Shown here in pieces: positions 35,620 through 43,880 of a stretch of DNA of 64,000 nucleotides. Source of the stretch: Thermoguttaceae bacterium. GTDB taxonomy: Bacteria > Planctomycetota > Planctomycetia > Pirellulales > Thermoguttaceae. How positions within the stretch are numbered: the first letter of the stretch is position 1; each line of letters begins with the position of its first letter. The notes under the pieces are model-generated. The model made no database searches, had not been told where the DNA came from, and saw only the letters and a program-made list of their open reading frames with translations. A program made the translations under genes and the position numbers. Where the stretch lies: assembly GCA_029975295.1 (NCBI GenBank), contig JARKPK010000003.1:1-64000 (forward strand), in the 5' to 3' direction.

Positions 35620-36378
35620 TCAAGGGTCGAGGACGGCCGGCGATCGAAAGCGTTGGTCTCGCTCTTGTCGCGTGCCCTGGGTGTCTTCCACGAACTCATT
35701 GAGCAAATGGACCTCGACCCGCGAGTTGAGGGCTTGCTTGTTCGCGTCGTCGGCCAGGGTCCGCGGCTCGTTGGCCGCCGCCTGGCTCAAGCGAATCCGC
35801 TCGGGTTCGATGCCGGCCTTCAGCAAACAATTCATTACGGCCAAGCAGCGCGCGTAGCAGAGCTCCCACGAGTTCTGATAGGGGCTGTCGGCCGGCAGGG
35901 GCCTCCGAGTGGCGTGCCCGCGAATCTCGATCTTGTTGCGTTTTCCAAGCCAAAGCGGAACGTACTTCTTGAGATCGGACAGGGTTTGGTCGTCGCATTC
36001 GGCGGAGTCCTCGGGGAACTCGATCACTGTTCCGATCGTGCGGCGATCGCCGTCGTGCAACACAAACAGGCTGGGATCGCGAATCGCCGAGACCCGTCCC
36101 GGTTTGTTCTTCTTGTCGTCGGGGTAGCCCTTGCCGCGGGCCTGCGGACCGCCGGGCTGCCCGCGCGAGGGCAAATAGTCGCCGCGGCCGGTGCGATAGC
36201 CGGGCGTGATCGCGTCGGGCTTCTTCTGGTTGCCCATCGGATCGTTAAAGTACTGGCTGATGGCTTGCTTCACGTCTTGGCCTTGGCCGACGATCCACAT
36301 CACCATGAAGAAGGCCATCATCGCCGTGACGAAATCGGCGTAGGCCACCTTCCACGCGCCACCACCCTTGCCGGCCAT
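35620..36378 (-). CDS. motB: Flagellar motor stator protein MotB
   Basis: 252 residues. The N-terminus (AWKVAYADFVTAMMAFFMVMW) has the plug and membrane helix with the proton-carrying Asp in YADF. The C-terminal OmpA-like peptidoglycan domain (EIRGHATRRPLPADSP, SWELCYARCLAVMNCLL, RIRLSQAAANEPR) anchors the stator to the wall. It lies 21 bases after motA on the same strand, so the two form a stator operon. No other flagellar gene is in the window. Planctomycetes with motile swarmer cells carry such genes, so a flagellated stage is likely. The linker (GYRTGRGDYLPSRGQPGG) is Gly-rich. Confidence 0.93.
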   Translation of the reverse strand: MAGKGGGAWKVAYADFVTAMMAFFMVMWIVGQGQDVKQAISQYFNDPMGNQKKPDAITPGYRTGRGDYLPSRGQPGGPQARGKGYPDDKKNKPGRVSAIRDPSLFVLHDGDRRTIGTVIEFPEDSAECDDQTLSDLKKYVPLWLGKRNKIEIRGHATRRPLPADSPYQNSWELCYARCLAVMNCLLKAGIEPERIRLSQAAANEPRTLADDANKQALNSRVEVHLLNEFVEDTQGTRQERDQRFRSPAVLDP

Positions 36379-36399
36379 TGGCGTTCCTTTCCGACAGGG

Positions 36400-37260
36400 C
36401 TACGAGGCATCGACTTCGGCCAGCAATTCATCCAGCCGAGTTCGCGAGGGACGCACTTCGGGCGCGGTGCCGCGGCGGGCCAGTTCGAGCGACACCTTCG
36501 GCGGCACGCCCATGGCCAACCCTTCAATCACCGTTGACGCCGTGCGGAAATAAGCGATTTCGGCCGTGCCGAGAAACTCCATCTTCACCGAGAGCGGACC
36601 GAAGAAACCATACGAAAGCAAGATGCCCAGGAAGGTGCCGACCAGCGCGGCGCCCACCTTCTCGCCGATCTCTTCCACCGGCCCGTCGATGGCCCCCATG
36701 GTGACCACAATGCCCAGCACGGCGGCCACGATGCCGAACCCCGGCAAGGCGTCGGCCGTCTTGCTCATCACGCCGGTGGGGGCGTGGTGCTCCTCTTCAA
36801 TCACTTTGATTTCGGCGTCGAGCAGCCCGGGCAACTGCTCGGGCTTCATCGTGCCTTCGACCAGGATCGTGATTGCGCCGCAGATGAACTCCACGACGTG
36901 GTGGTTGTGGAGAATTTTCGGATATTTGCGGAAGATGGCGCTCTCTTCCGGATTCGACACATGGGATTCCAGCGAAAGGATGCCTTCGCGTCGGGCCAGT
37001 CGGAGCAAGTCGTAGAGCAACTTGAACAGTTCTTCGTAGGCTCCCTTGTTGTACGGCGAGCCCTTGAGGCATTGCAGCACCCCGCGGACGAGGTCCATGA
37101 GCACCTTCTTTGGGCACATGGTGATCAAGGCGCCGGTGGCGGCGCCGCCGATGGTGATGATCTCTGAAGGGTGAATCAGCGCCCCGATGTGCCCTCCGGC
37201 CATCGTAAAGCCCGTCAGCACGCAGCCGATGACGATTAGACTTCCGACAATGACAATCAT
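36400..37260 (-). CDS. motA: Flagellar motor stator protein MotA
   Basis: 286 residues from the ATG at 37260. MIVIVGSLIVIGCVLTGFTMAGGHIGAL starts the first of four membrane helices and is typical of MotA. The family stretches MSKTADALPGFGIVAAVLGIVVTM and VGAALVGTFLGILLSYGFFGPLS are the third and fourth helices of the stator ion channel, and the cytoplasmic loop with the charged Arg/Glu residues that touch the rotor (residues about 75-165) is present. motB follows after 21 bases. It is transcribed divergently from ilvH, with 562 bases between. Confidence 0.94.
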   Translation of the reverse strand: MIVIVGSLIVIGCVLTGFTMAGGHIGALIHPSEIITIGGAATGALITMCPKKVLMDLVRGVLQCLKGSPYNKGAYEELFKLLYDLLRLARREGILSLESHVSNPEESAIFRKYPKILHNHHVVEFICGAITILVEGTMKPEQLPGLLDAEIKVIEEEHHAPTGVMSKTADALPGFGIVAAVLGIVVTMGAIDGPVEEIGEKVGAALVGTFLGILLSYGFFGPLSVKMEFLGTAEIAYFRTASTVIEGLAMGVPPKVSLELARRGTAPEVRPSRTRLDELLAEVDAS

Positions 37261-37822
37261 ACAGAGCCTGTCCCGCCGAGTGGCCTGTTTGGCCCCGCGG
37301 CCCCCCAAAAAACGCGATGGAAGAGGCAACGTAATCCGTACAAGGGAACGTAGCATAAAAGAAGGAGGTTGGTCGGGCGAAACCCGATGGGAACGCCCGG
37401 CTTCGGCGGAAAGCGGGAGGCGGGGTGCGACGAGCGGCACCACTGGGCGTCGCGGCCCGAATGCCGGCGGCCAACAGGCGCGGTTGCAACGGTTGTGCGG
37501 GCGGCGCCGGCTCTGACCACGAGAACACACCCCCGGCTTCCGGGCGAAATGGGGCTGTGCGCGGCCGATTCACCCTGGTCCGCGACGCGAAATCGCATCG
37601 CCCCCGGTTGCAACTGAACTCCGGCCGCCCATAAAATAGGCGGTTTTGTCGCACGAACGCGGCGCTGCGCGCCCGGTTGGACCCGGCAGCGGAGAGGCTC
37701 GCGCCGCGGTCGAGTCCGAATTGCGACGGCGGGGGCGGTGTTTTCGCCCTGCGCGGGGATGATCAGTGCATGTCGTTGTTCGCCGTCGACGAACCTGTCC
37801 TACGTGTCCGGAGCAAACCCTT
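37261..37822. other. Divergent motA / ilvH intergenic region
   Basis: It holds the ilvH promoter at 37608-37637. The short hairpin CCGCC-N9-GGCGG followed by TTTT (37625-37647) overlaps that -10 and might be a terminator or an operator. Nothing else is recognised. Confidence 0.5.
37608..37637 (+). promoter_or_regulatory. Candidate promoter of ilvH-ilvC
   Basis: TTGCAA (37608-37613), an 18-base spacer and TAAAAT (37632-37637, 5 of 6). The leader before the ilvH ATG at 37823 would be about 180 bases, long enough to hold an attenuator, although I found no leader peptide rich in Leu, Ile or Val codons. Confidence 0.45.
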
Positions 37823-38311
37823 ATGCGTCACGTCCTTTCTGCGTTGGTGCAGAACGTGCCGGGCGTGCTTTCGCACATCGCCGGCATGCTCGCTTCTCGC
37901 GGCTACAACATCGACAGCTTGGCCGTGGGCGAGACCGAGGATCCGAAGCTCTCGCGGATGACCTTCGTCGTCGTCGGCGACAGCAGCGTTTTGGAGCAGG
38001 TTCGCAAACAGTTGGAAAAGATCGTTACCGTGGTTCGCGTTGACGACATCAGCTCGCAGGATTACGTGGAACGCGATCTGATGTTGATCAAGGTGTCGGC
38101 CGACGCCGCGGTGCGCGGGCAGGTGGCCCAACTGGTCGATGTGTTCCGCGGCCGCATCGTCGACGTTTCGCCCGACGCCTTGATTATTGAAATCTCGGGG
38201 ACCGAGCGCAAGGTGGAAGCGTTTATCGACTTGATGCGCCCCTTCGGAATCATCGAGTTGGCGCGGACCGGGCGGATCGCCATGGTGCGCGGCGACCATT
38301 CTGCGGAGTAA
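37823..38311 (+). CDS. ilvH: Acetolactate synthase small (regulatory) subunit
   Basis: 162 residues from the ATG at 37823 (GGAG 9 bases upstream). The ACT domain opens with HVLSALVQNVPGVLSHIAGMLASRGYNIDSL, and RMTFVVVGD, the second ACT-like half (LIKVSADAAVRGQVAQLVDVFRG) and FGIIELARTGRIAMVRG are typical. It binds valine and tunes the catalytic subunit IlvB in branched-chain amino-acid synthesis. ilvC follows 194 bases downstream on the same strand. ilvB, often the next gene upstream, is absent from the window, so the catalytic subunit lies elsewhere. Confidence 0.95.
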   Translation: MRHVLSALVQNVPGVLSHIAGMLASRGYNIDSLAVGETEDPKLSRMTFVVVGDSSVLEQVRKQLEKIVTVVRVDDISSQDYVERDLMLIKVSADAAVRGQVAQLVDVFRGRIVDVSPDALIIEISGTERKVEAFIDLMRPFGIIELARTGRIAMVRGDHSAE

Positions 38312-38505
38312 GCGTATTGTATCGGGCAGCCGGTTGTTCAGGCCGCCGTTTGGACGCCGCCAACCGCGTTGCCGTTGTTCTATGAATTCGTTCGTTCAGT
38401 CGCGAAAGGGCGCACCGGCGCGGCTGATGCCTCGCCAGCCATCGCAGGCGAGCGAGGCGCGCTTCAATCCGCCTGTGGCGGTGCGCGAGTTAGGGAGTTG
38501 TTGCT

Positions 38506-39510
38506 ATGCCGGCGAAGATTTACTACGACCAAGATGCCGATTTGGGTTTGCTGAAGAATAAGACCGTGGCCATTCTCGGCTACGGCTCGCAAGGGCACGC
38601 GCACGCACAGAACTTGCGCGATAGCGGCATCCGGGTGATTGTCGCCGAACTGCCCGGCACCAAGAACCACGAATTGGCGGTGAAAGACGGTTTTGCACCG
38701 CTGAGCACGGCTGAGGCGGTGCGTCAGGCCGACATCATCACCATCCTGCTGCCCGACGAGCTTCAGGCCCAGGTGTTCAGCGCTGAGATTCGCCCGAACA
38801 TCAAACCGGGCAGCGTCATCGTCTGCTCGCACGGGTTCAATGTGCATTACGGGCAATTCGACATTCCCGCGGGAATTTCCGTGATTCTCGTGGCTCCCAA
38901 GGGGCCGGGCCATCTGCTCCGCGCCGAATTCGTCCGCGGCGCCGGGGTGCCCTGCCTGATCGGCGTGCTCGACGGCTCGGCGCCCGACGCCCAGAAAATC
39001 GGCTTGGCCTATGCGAAGGGGATCGGCGGCACGCGGGCCGGCGTGATCGAAACCAGCTTCGCCGAAGAGACCGAAACCGATTTGTTCGGCGAGCAGGTCG
39101 TGCTTTGCGGCGGGCTGAGCGCGTTGATCAAGGCGGGCTACGAAACGCTCGTCGAGGCCGGCTACCAACCCGAGATGGCCTATTTCGAGTGCGTCCATGA
39201 GGTGAAACTGATCGTCGACCTGATCTATCAGGGCGGGCTCAACTACATGCGCTACAGCATCTCGAACACCGCCGAATACGGCGACTACAGCCGGGGACCG
39301 CGGATCATTACCGAAGAAACCCGCAAGGAAATGAAGCGAATTCTCGCCGAGATTCAAGACGGAAGTTTCGCCCGCGAGTGGATTTTGGAGAACAAGGCCA
39401 ATGCGCCCGCCTTCAAGGCGATGCGCCGCAAAGAGCGATCGCATGCGGTGGAGGTCATCGGTCGGCAGTTGCGCAAACTGATGTCATGGATCAACGCGAA
39501 GGAAGTCTGA
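38506..39510 (+). CDS. ilvC: Ketol-acid reductoisomerase (NADP+), class I
   Basis: 334 residues, normal for the short class I enzyme, with GGGAG before the ATG. The Rossmann motif [17 protein letters not shown] (NADPH), the His and Lys of VAPKGPGH, and the Mg-binding set DLFGEQ and [17 protein letters not shown] are all present, and SRGPRI and the C-terminal helices match. It converts acetolactate to dihydroxyisovalerate in valine, leucine and isoleucine synthesis. It is the partner of ilvH, immediately upstream. NADPH preference is inferred from the family, not from a single residue. Confidence 0.97.
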   Translation: MPAKIYYDQDADLGLLKNKTVAILGYGSQGHAHAQNLRDSGIRVIVAELPGTKNHELAVKDGFAPLSTAEAVRQADIITILLPDELQAQVFSAEIRPNIKPGSVIVCSHGFNVHYGQFDIPAGISVILVAPKGPGHLLRAEFVRGAGVPCLIGVLDGSAPDAQKIGLAYAKGIGGTRAGVIETSFAEETETDLFGEQVVLCGGLSALIKAGYETLVEAGYQPEMAYFECVHEVKLIVDLIYQGGLNYMRYSISNTAEYGDYSRGPRIITEETRKEMKRILAEIQDGSFAREWILENKANAPAFKAMRRKERSHAVEVIGRQLRKLMSWINAKEV

Positions 39511-39771
39511 TCGATCGCTGCGCCGGTTCTCTCCGGGGCTTCGAGGCCAGACGGCTGAATCGCGGCAAGACCGACTGTTCGGAGGCCGGCTTCTGCGGAC
39601 GGCATCGCTGTTGCTCAGTTGTCTCGGTTCTTTGATGGTCCGAGGCCTTGGCTGCCCCGTGCTGAACGCGGCCGAGAGCACGAGCGTTGAAGGCAACGAC
39701 GCGACGGGGCGGGCGGCTTGGCTCGCCCCGTTGCGGCTGCGGCGCGGCGACAGATTTTGAAGGTTTCCGGC

Positions 39772-40311
39772 TTATCGTTTCCGCGGCGTCAGCCAGGGCA
39801 GGGCCGTGGGCGAAATCAGCTCCGCCAAGCCCGCTGCGGCCAACTCGGGGCCGAGCACGTATCGCCCCGCATCGATCCATTGGGCGATCAACCGAGGATC
39901 GGCCCCGAGCAGTTCCACCAGCCAGCGGTCCATAGCCTGTTCGAGTTCGCCGAAGTGTTTCGCCCATTGGGCGGCTTCGACCAATCCTACGTTTTCTTCG
40001 CTTTGCCACTTCATGTGGTGGAACAGCAGCGTGCTGTGCGCGGTTACCAAGCGTCGGCGGCAAGCCGCCAACGGCAGCAAGGCGGCCGACGAGCATTCGC
40101 CGACGACGATTCCTACGGCGTCGAGTCCGCGCAACAGCAGCAAGTTGGCCAAGGCCATGGCGGCATAAGGACTTCCGCCGGGCGAATCGAAGTAGAGCAC
40201 GCAGCGCCCGCCCGGGGCGATTTCCAACAACTTGTCGCACCAGTCGGCCTGATGTTCCGAAAGGTCGCCCACCAGGGCGATTTCGACCGGCGATTCGCTT
40301 TGACGGGGCAT
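39772..40311 (-). CDS. ClpP/crotonase-fold serine protease-like protein
   Basis: 179 residues from the ATG at 40311 (GGAGAGAAAG upstream). The fold is ClpP-like: LVGDLSEHQADWCDKLL, LYFDSPGGSPYAAMALANLLLLRG (oxyanion-hole GG and SP), a Ser in GECSSAALLPLA (the catalytic Ser of ClpP sits here as ASMGA) and His in TLLFHHMKW. The protein is shorter and less like true ClpP than normal: conserved MIHQP is HHMKW. It may be a specialised or inactive ClpP paralogue that forms mixed rings, but this is inference. No ClpX is nearby. It follows the acyltransferase gene on the same strand after 124 bases. Confidence 0.75.
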   Translation of the reverse strand: MPRQSESPVEIALVGDLSEHQADWCDKLLEIAPGGRCVLYFDSPGGSPYAAMALANLLLLRGLDAVGIVVGECSSAALLPLAACRRRLVTAHSTLLFHHMKWQSEENVGLVEAAQWAKHFGELEQAMDRWLVELLGADPRLIAQWIDAGRYVLGPELAAAGLAELISPTALPWLTPRKR

Positions 40312-40435
40312 GATCGAGGACTTTCTCTCCGTTTGGGGCAGGCCGACTCGGCCGACGTCCGGGTTATTCCCCGCATCGGCGCCGCGGGCCGCCAAGCGGC
40401 GCTCACGGCCGCTCCTCCATTCCGTTGGAACCGGT

Positions 40436-41350
40436 TCAGGCGGCCTTGCGCAACGCCGGCTTTTCGCGAGTGTCCTTCCAGCGGCGGTGGATCCACCAAT
40501 ACTGCGAGGGATCTTGGCTGATGATTCGCTCGAGCCAATCGTGGAACCATTGGGTTAGTTCGCGCACGCCGCGAACCTCATCGCCGCCGGCGGCCGGGTC
40601 GGCGCAGGCGTATTGGCGCAGCTCGAACGCCATCGGCCGACCCAATCGGCGCACGGCCGACACATAAACCGGCGCCTGATGCTCGAAACTCAGCAGCGCA
40701 ATCGCCTTATGGGCCGAGGCCGGCCGGCCGAAAAACCGAATCCAGCAACCCTTGGGCCCGGCATATTGATCGGCCAGAAATGTCATTGTTCCATGGGCGG
40801 ACATTACGGCCTCAATTTGCTCGTAACCCCCGTTTTTGGGAATGATGTGCTGTCCGGTGCGCCCGCGAAAATCGTTGACGAATCGATCGAGGAAGGGGTT
40901 GTCTAGTGTGCGGGCCACGGTGTGTGTTGGGAAGCCCAGCACGCCGAGAACGTAGCCGCCCACCTCGAAGTTGCCGTAATGCCCGGTGACGATCATCGTC
41001 GGCCGATCGGCCAGCAACTGGCGCATCAGCTCTCGCTCGCCGCCCAAAACGACATAATCGCGCCAGTTGCTGTCGTGGATCTTCCGCGGCGTGTGGGCCA
41101 CCTCGAGCACCAGCAGGAAAAGATGCTCCCACATTGCTCGTTCGAGACGGCGACGATCGGCCTCCGTCATGCCGGGGAAGGCATGGCTGAGATTCTCTTC
41201 CAGCACGCGGCGGCGCAGCCGCAACACGTCGCAAAACAGCCAAGCCAGCCCGCGGGCCAACGCGGCGCCGGTGTTGATTGGCATGGCCTGCACCAAACAG
41301 ATCAACAGGCGGACAACCAAGTAAACCGAGTAATCGATAGCACGGCGCAT
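40436..41350 (-). CDS. Lipid A acyltransferase of the LpxL/HtrB family
   Basis: 304 residues from the ATG at 41350. An N-terminal membrane segment (YSVYLVVRLLICLVQAMP) is followed by the lysophospholipid acyltransferase motif H-x4-D/E in GHYGNFE, and by LDNPFLDRF, GQHIIPKNGG, FLADQYAGPKG and the C-terminal QDPSQYWWIHRRWK, which is characteristic of LpxL/LpxM. It transfers a secondary acyl chain onto lipid A at the inner membrane. With the LptB-like gene at 34746 it supports a lipid A-containing outer membrane. Which of the LpxL or LpxM steps it performs cannot be told. Confidence 0.9.
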   Translation of the reverse strand: MRRAIDYSVYLVVRLLICLVQAMPINTGAALARGLAWLFCDVLRLRRRVLEENLSHAFPGMTEADRRRLERAMWEHLFLLVLEVAHTPRKIHDSNWRDYVVLGGERELMRQLLADRPTMIVTGHYGNFEVGGYVLGVLGFPTHTVARTLDNPFLDRFVNDFRGRTGQHIIPKNGGYEQIEAVMSAHGTMTFLADQYAGPKGCWIRFFGRPASAHKAIALLSFEHQAPVYVSAVRRLGRPMAFELRQYACADPAAGGDEVRGVRELTQWFHDWLERIISQDPSQYWWIHRRWKDTREKPALRKAA

Positions 41351-41773
41351 GTGGAACCATCCCTGGCGTTGGCTACGCGGCACTTTCGAACCGCTGCGAT
41401 CCGTCCGCATGCGGCCCTGGAGAAAGCACTGCAACAAACCCGTTCAGCCGCAGCAAGTCCGGCCGGGCAGATCGGGCGCCCTTCGTCGCGGTTGTCGCCC
41501 GTGGCTCGACTGGGCCGAGCGTCGGCGGACAAGCCAGCTTACCGTCCGGTATTCTGACGAGTCGGCCCTTGCGAGAAAAGACCGTTTTGTCTCCCCGCTT
41601 GGGGGCGGCAATCTCCCCCAATGCAGCGCCGGACACCAAGACGAGTCGGCGCGTAGCAAAAGACGATCGCTCGATCGACCCTGCGGGATGATCGAACACC
41701 GGGGCGAGCCGGGCTGGCGGACGGCTTACCCCGGGCGAGCCTGTCGGCTGGAATTTGCTTTCCCGCCGGGAGT
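41351..41773. other. Gap upstream of the acyltransferase gene
   Basis: I see no gene, RNA or strong promoter in this 423-base stretch between two genes on the minus strand. Confidence 0.4.
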
Positions 41774-42037
41774 TTACTCGACGGCAGGTTCGGCGCGCGG
41801 ATCGCATTCGGCCGATTGCCCGCCGACGATCTTCAGCGCCTCGGCCAAGGCGTCGAACCCGCCGGTCAGCTCCACCAACCGCCTCACGCTGCCCACGGCC
41901 TCAAGCGCGCTGGCAACGCAACCGTGCTGTTCAATGAACTCTTGCAGGCTTTTCACCGTGATGATTGCGTCAACAAGCTGCTTGTTGGGGGCGGAGTCGG
42001 GCTTCTTTGGAGCCGGCGCAATGGACTTTTTAGCCAT
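41774..42037 (-). CDS. Small hypothetical protein, lysine-rich head and helical core
   Basis: 87 residues from the ATG at 42037 (an Ala/Lys/Pro-rich head, residues 1-18: AKKSIAPAPKKPDSAPNK). The rest is predicted helical: LVDAIITVKSLQEFIEQHG, ASALEAVGSVRRLVELTGGFDALAEALKIVGG. I recognise no family. The lysine-rich N-terminus recalls small planctomycete proteins with histone-like or DNA-binding tails. The frame sits 95 bases after the isocitrate dehydrogenase gene on the same strand. Codon use looks like that of its neighbours, so it is probably real. Confidence 0.6.
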   Translation of the reverse strand: MAKKSIAPAPKKPDSAPNKQLVDAIITVKSLQEFIEQHGCVASALEAVGSVRRLVELTGGFDALAEALKIVGGQSAECDPRAEPAVE

Positions 42038-42132
42038 GGTTTTGGTTCCTATTGGGTTGATTGTGCAATTTCGAGATCGCGTGCGCCTGGCCACCTTGGG
42101 CAGAGGCGTTGCATGGCCATCGGGCCCTTCTG

Positions 42133-43236
42133 TCACTTCGATTGCAGCTTTCGGCAGATCGCGTCGGCCATTTCCTGAGTGCCGACAGCGGTCGGATCAT
42201 TTCGATCGGCCTTCATGTCGTAGGTTACATCTTTGCCCTCGGCAATCACGGCCGCCACGGCGCGTTCCAAGCGGTCAGCGGCGTCGCGTTCGCCCAGATG
42301 CCGCAGCATCAGCATCCCGGAAAGGATCAACGCCGTGGGGTTGACCTTGTTCTGCCCTTTGTAGCGGGGGGCGCTGCCGTGGGTGGCCTCGAACACGGCG
42401 CCATCGGTCCCGATATTCGCCCCCGGGGCGACACCGAGGCCGCCGATCAGACCGGCCGCCAGATCGCTGATGATGTCGCCGTACAGGTTCGGCAGCACCA
42501 GAACATCGTAGAGTTCCGGCTTCTGCACCAACTGCATGCACATGTTATCGACAATGCGGTCCTCGAACTCGATGTCGGGGTAATCGTCGGCCACCTTGCG
42601 GGCCGTTTCGAGGAACAAGCCGTCGGTGAACTTCATAATGTTTGCCTTATGCACGGCCGTCACCTTGCGGCGGGCATGAGCGCGCGCATAATCGAACGCG
42701 AATCGCACGATTTGCTCGGTGCCGGGCACGCTGATCGGTTTGATCGACACGCCGGTGGCTTCGGGCGGCGTCTTGATCTTTCGGTCGGGCGAAATGCGGT
42801 TGATCGCTTCGATCACTTCGGCGGCTGCGGGCGACCCCCGCTCGAACTCGATGCCGGCATACAAGTCTTCCGTATTCTCGCGGACGATCACCAAATCGAC
42901 CGGAACTTCGCCGAAGAACGTGCGGACGCCCGGGTAGTGCTTGCACGGCCTCAGGCAGGCGTACAGATGGAACAACTGTCGCAGATGGACGTTAATGCTG
43001 CGGAATCCGGTGCCCACTGGCGTGGTAATCGGAGCTTTTAGCGCGCAGCGCGTGCGGCGAACGCTGGCGATGGTCGCCTCGGGCAGCGGCGTTCCGGCCG
43101 TTTCCATGATATCGACGCCGGCTTCCTGCACATCCCAGGCAATGGCGACCCCGGTGGCGTCGATGCAGCGGCGCGCGGCCTCGGCCAACTCGGGCCCGAC
43201 ACCGTCGCCGCGAATGAGCGTTACTTCGTGTGGCAT
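42133..43236 (-). CDS. NAD-dependent isocitrate dehydrogenase-type enzyme
   Basis: 367 residues. [34 protein letters not shown] (the substrate Ser region), [74 protein letters not shown] and [18 protein letters not shown] are the isocitrate/isopropylmalate dehydrogenase family. [16 protein letters not shown] is the phosphate-binding loop of NAD-type isocitrate dehydrogenases rather than of LeuB. It oxidises isocitrate to 2-oxoglutarate, joining the TCA cycle to nitrogen metabolism. A homoisocitrate or isopropylmalate substrate is less likely but not excluded. Start ATG at 43236. Confidence 0.85.
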   Translation of the reverse strand: MPHEVTLIRGDGVGPELAEAARRCIDATGVAIAWDVQEAGVDIMETAGTPLPEATIASVRRTRCALKAPITTPVGTGFRSINVHLRQLFHLYACLRPCKHYPGVRTFFGEVPVDLVIVRENTEDLYAGIEFERGSPAAAEVIEAINRISPDRKIKTPPEATGVSIKPISVPGTEQIVRFAFDYARAHARRKVTAVHKANIMKFTDGLFLETARKVADDYPDIEFEDRIVDNMCMQLVQKPELYDVLVLPNLYGDIISDLAAGLIGGLGVAPGANIGTDGAVFEATHGSAPRYKGQNKVNPTALILSGMLMLRHLGERDAADRLERAVAAVIAEGKDVTYDMKADRNDPTAVGTQEMADAICRKLQSK

Positions 43237-43880
43237 TATTCTCGATCCTCAAGAAAAAGACCCAATATCGGGTTCACAGTCTTCCCACAAAATCGGCCGC
43301 TCGCAGCTCGCCGCGTTTGATGTTTCCGATTGTGTTCGGCGCGGATCGCCGTCGCTGCGAATCTCGTCCCAGGCCATCTCTGATCGGCTAAGGCTACTTC
43401 AACAGTAGGCCCTCGTCAACCGTTGGGGAAGTTCGCAGGCGGCAGCAACGATTTGTCCGCAATCCCTTGCCGGTTGGTGCATGGTCACGGTGGCCGCCGG
43501 GGCCGGTCGGATTTCGACTGACCCGAGAAGCAAAGGGCGCGAAGGCAAATCTCTTCGCAGACCGTGTCCGACGTCAAGCGCCGATACTGCTGTACTCCCC
43601 CTTTCGCTGCGACCACCGACGGGAAAAAACGGGCTGGCTTGGCGGCGACGGCGCAACGTGTTCGGGAGGAAAACGTTGCGCCGCGTGTTTCCGGCGGAAT
43701 CGCTATTGGCATTGCCCGGGGGCTTAGCTAGAATGCCCGCCTTGATCGTCCCCGATGGGGTGTTGGGGCGCCGCCGTAGTGCGCGCGGAGAAAGACGCGG
43801 ACCGCCGGCGGCCCGAAACCGTAACGCTTGGCCCGTCACCCTTCGGGGCGAGGCCGCCCAGCCGAAACTGGAATGCCGAC
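43237..43880. other. Divergent gap between isocitrate dehydrogenase and the MMPL transporter
   Basis: Apart from the promoter at 43706-43734 I see nothing clear. No RNA gene or coding frame is recognised. Confidence 0.5.
43706..43734 (+). promoter_or_regulatory. Sigma-70-type promoter of the MMPL transporter gene
   Basis: TTGGCA (43706-43711), an exact 17-base spacer and TAGAAT (43729-43734) match a housekeeping promoter at 10 of 12 positions. Transcription would begin near 43741, with a leader of about 140 bases. Confidence 0.6.

Noticed and set aside
41349-42344. 331-residue plus-strand frame over the acyltransferase upstream region, the small gene and the end of isocitrate dehydrogenase
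   Set aside because: Low-complexity shadow with no motif. The minus strand holds clear genes.
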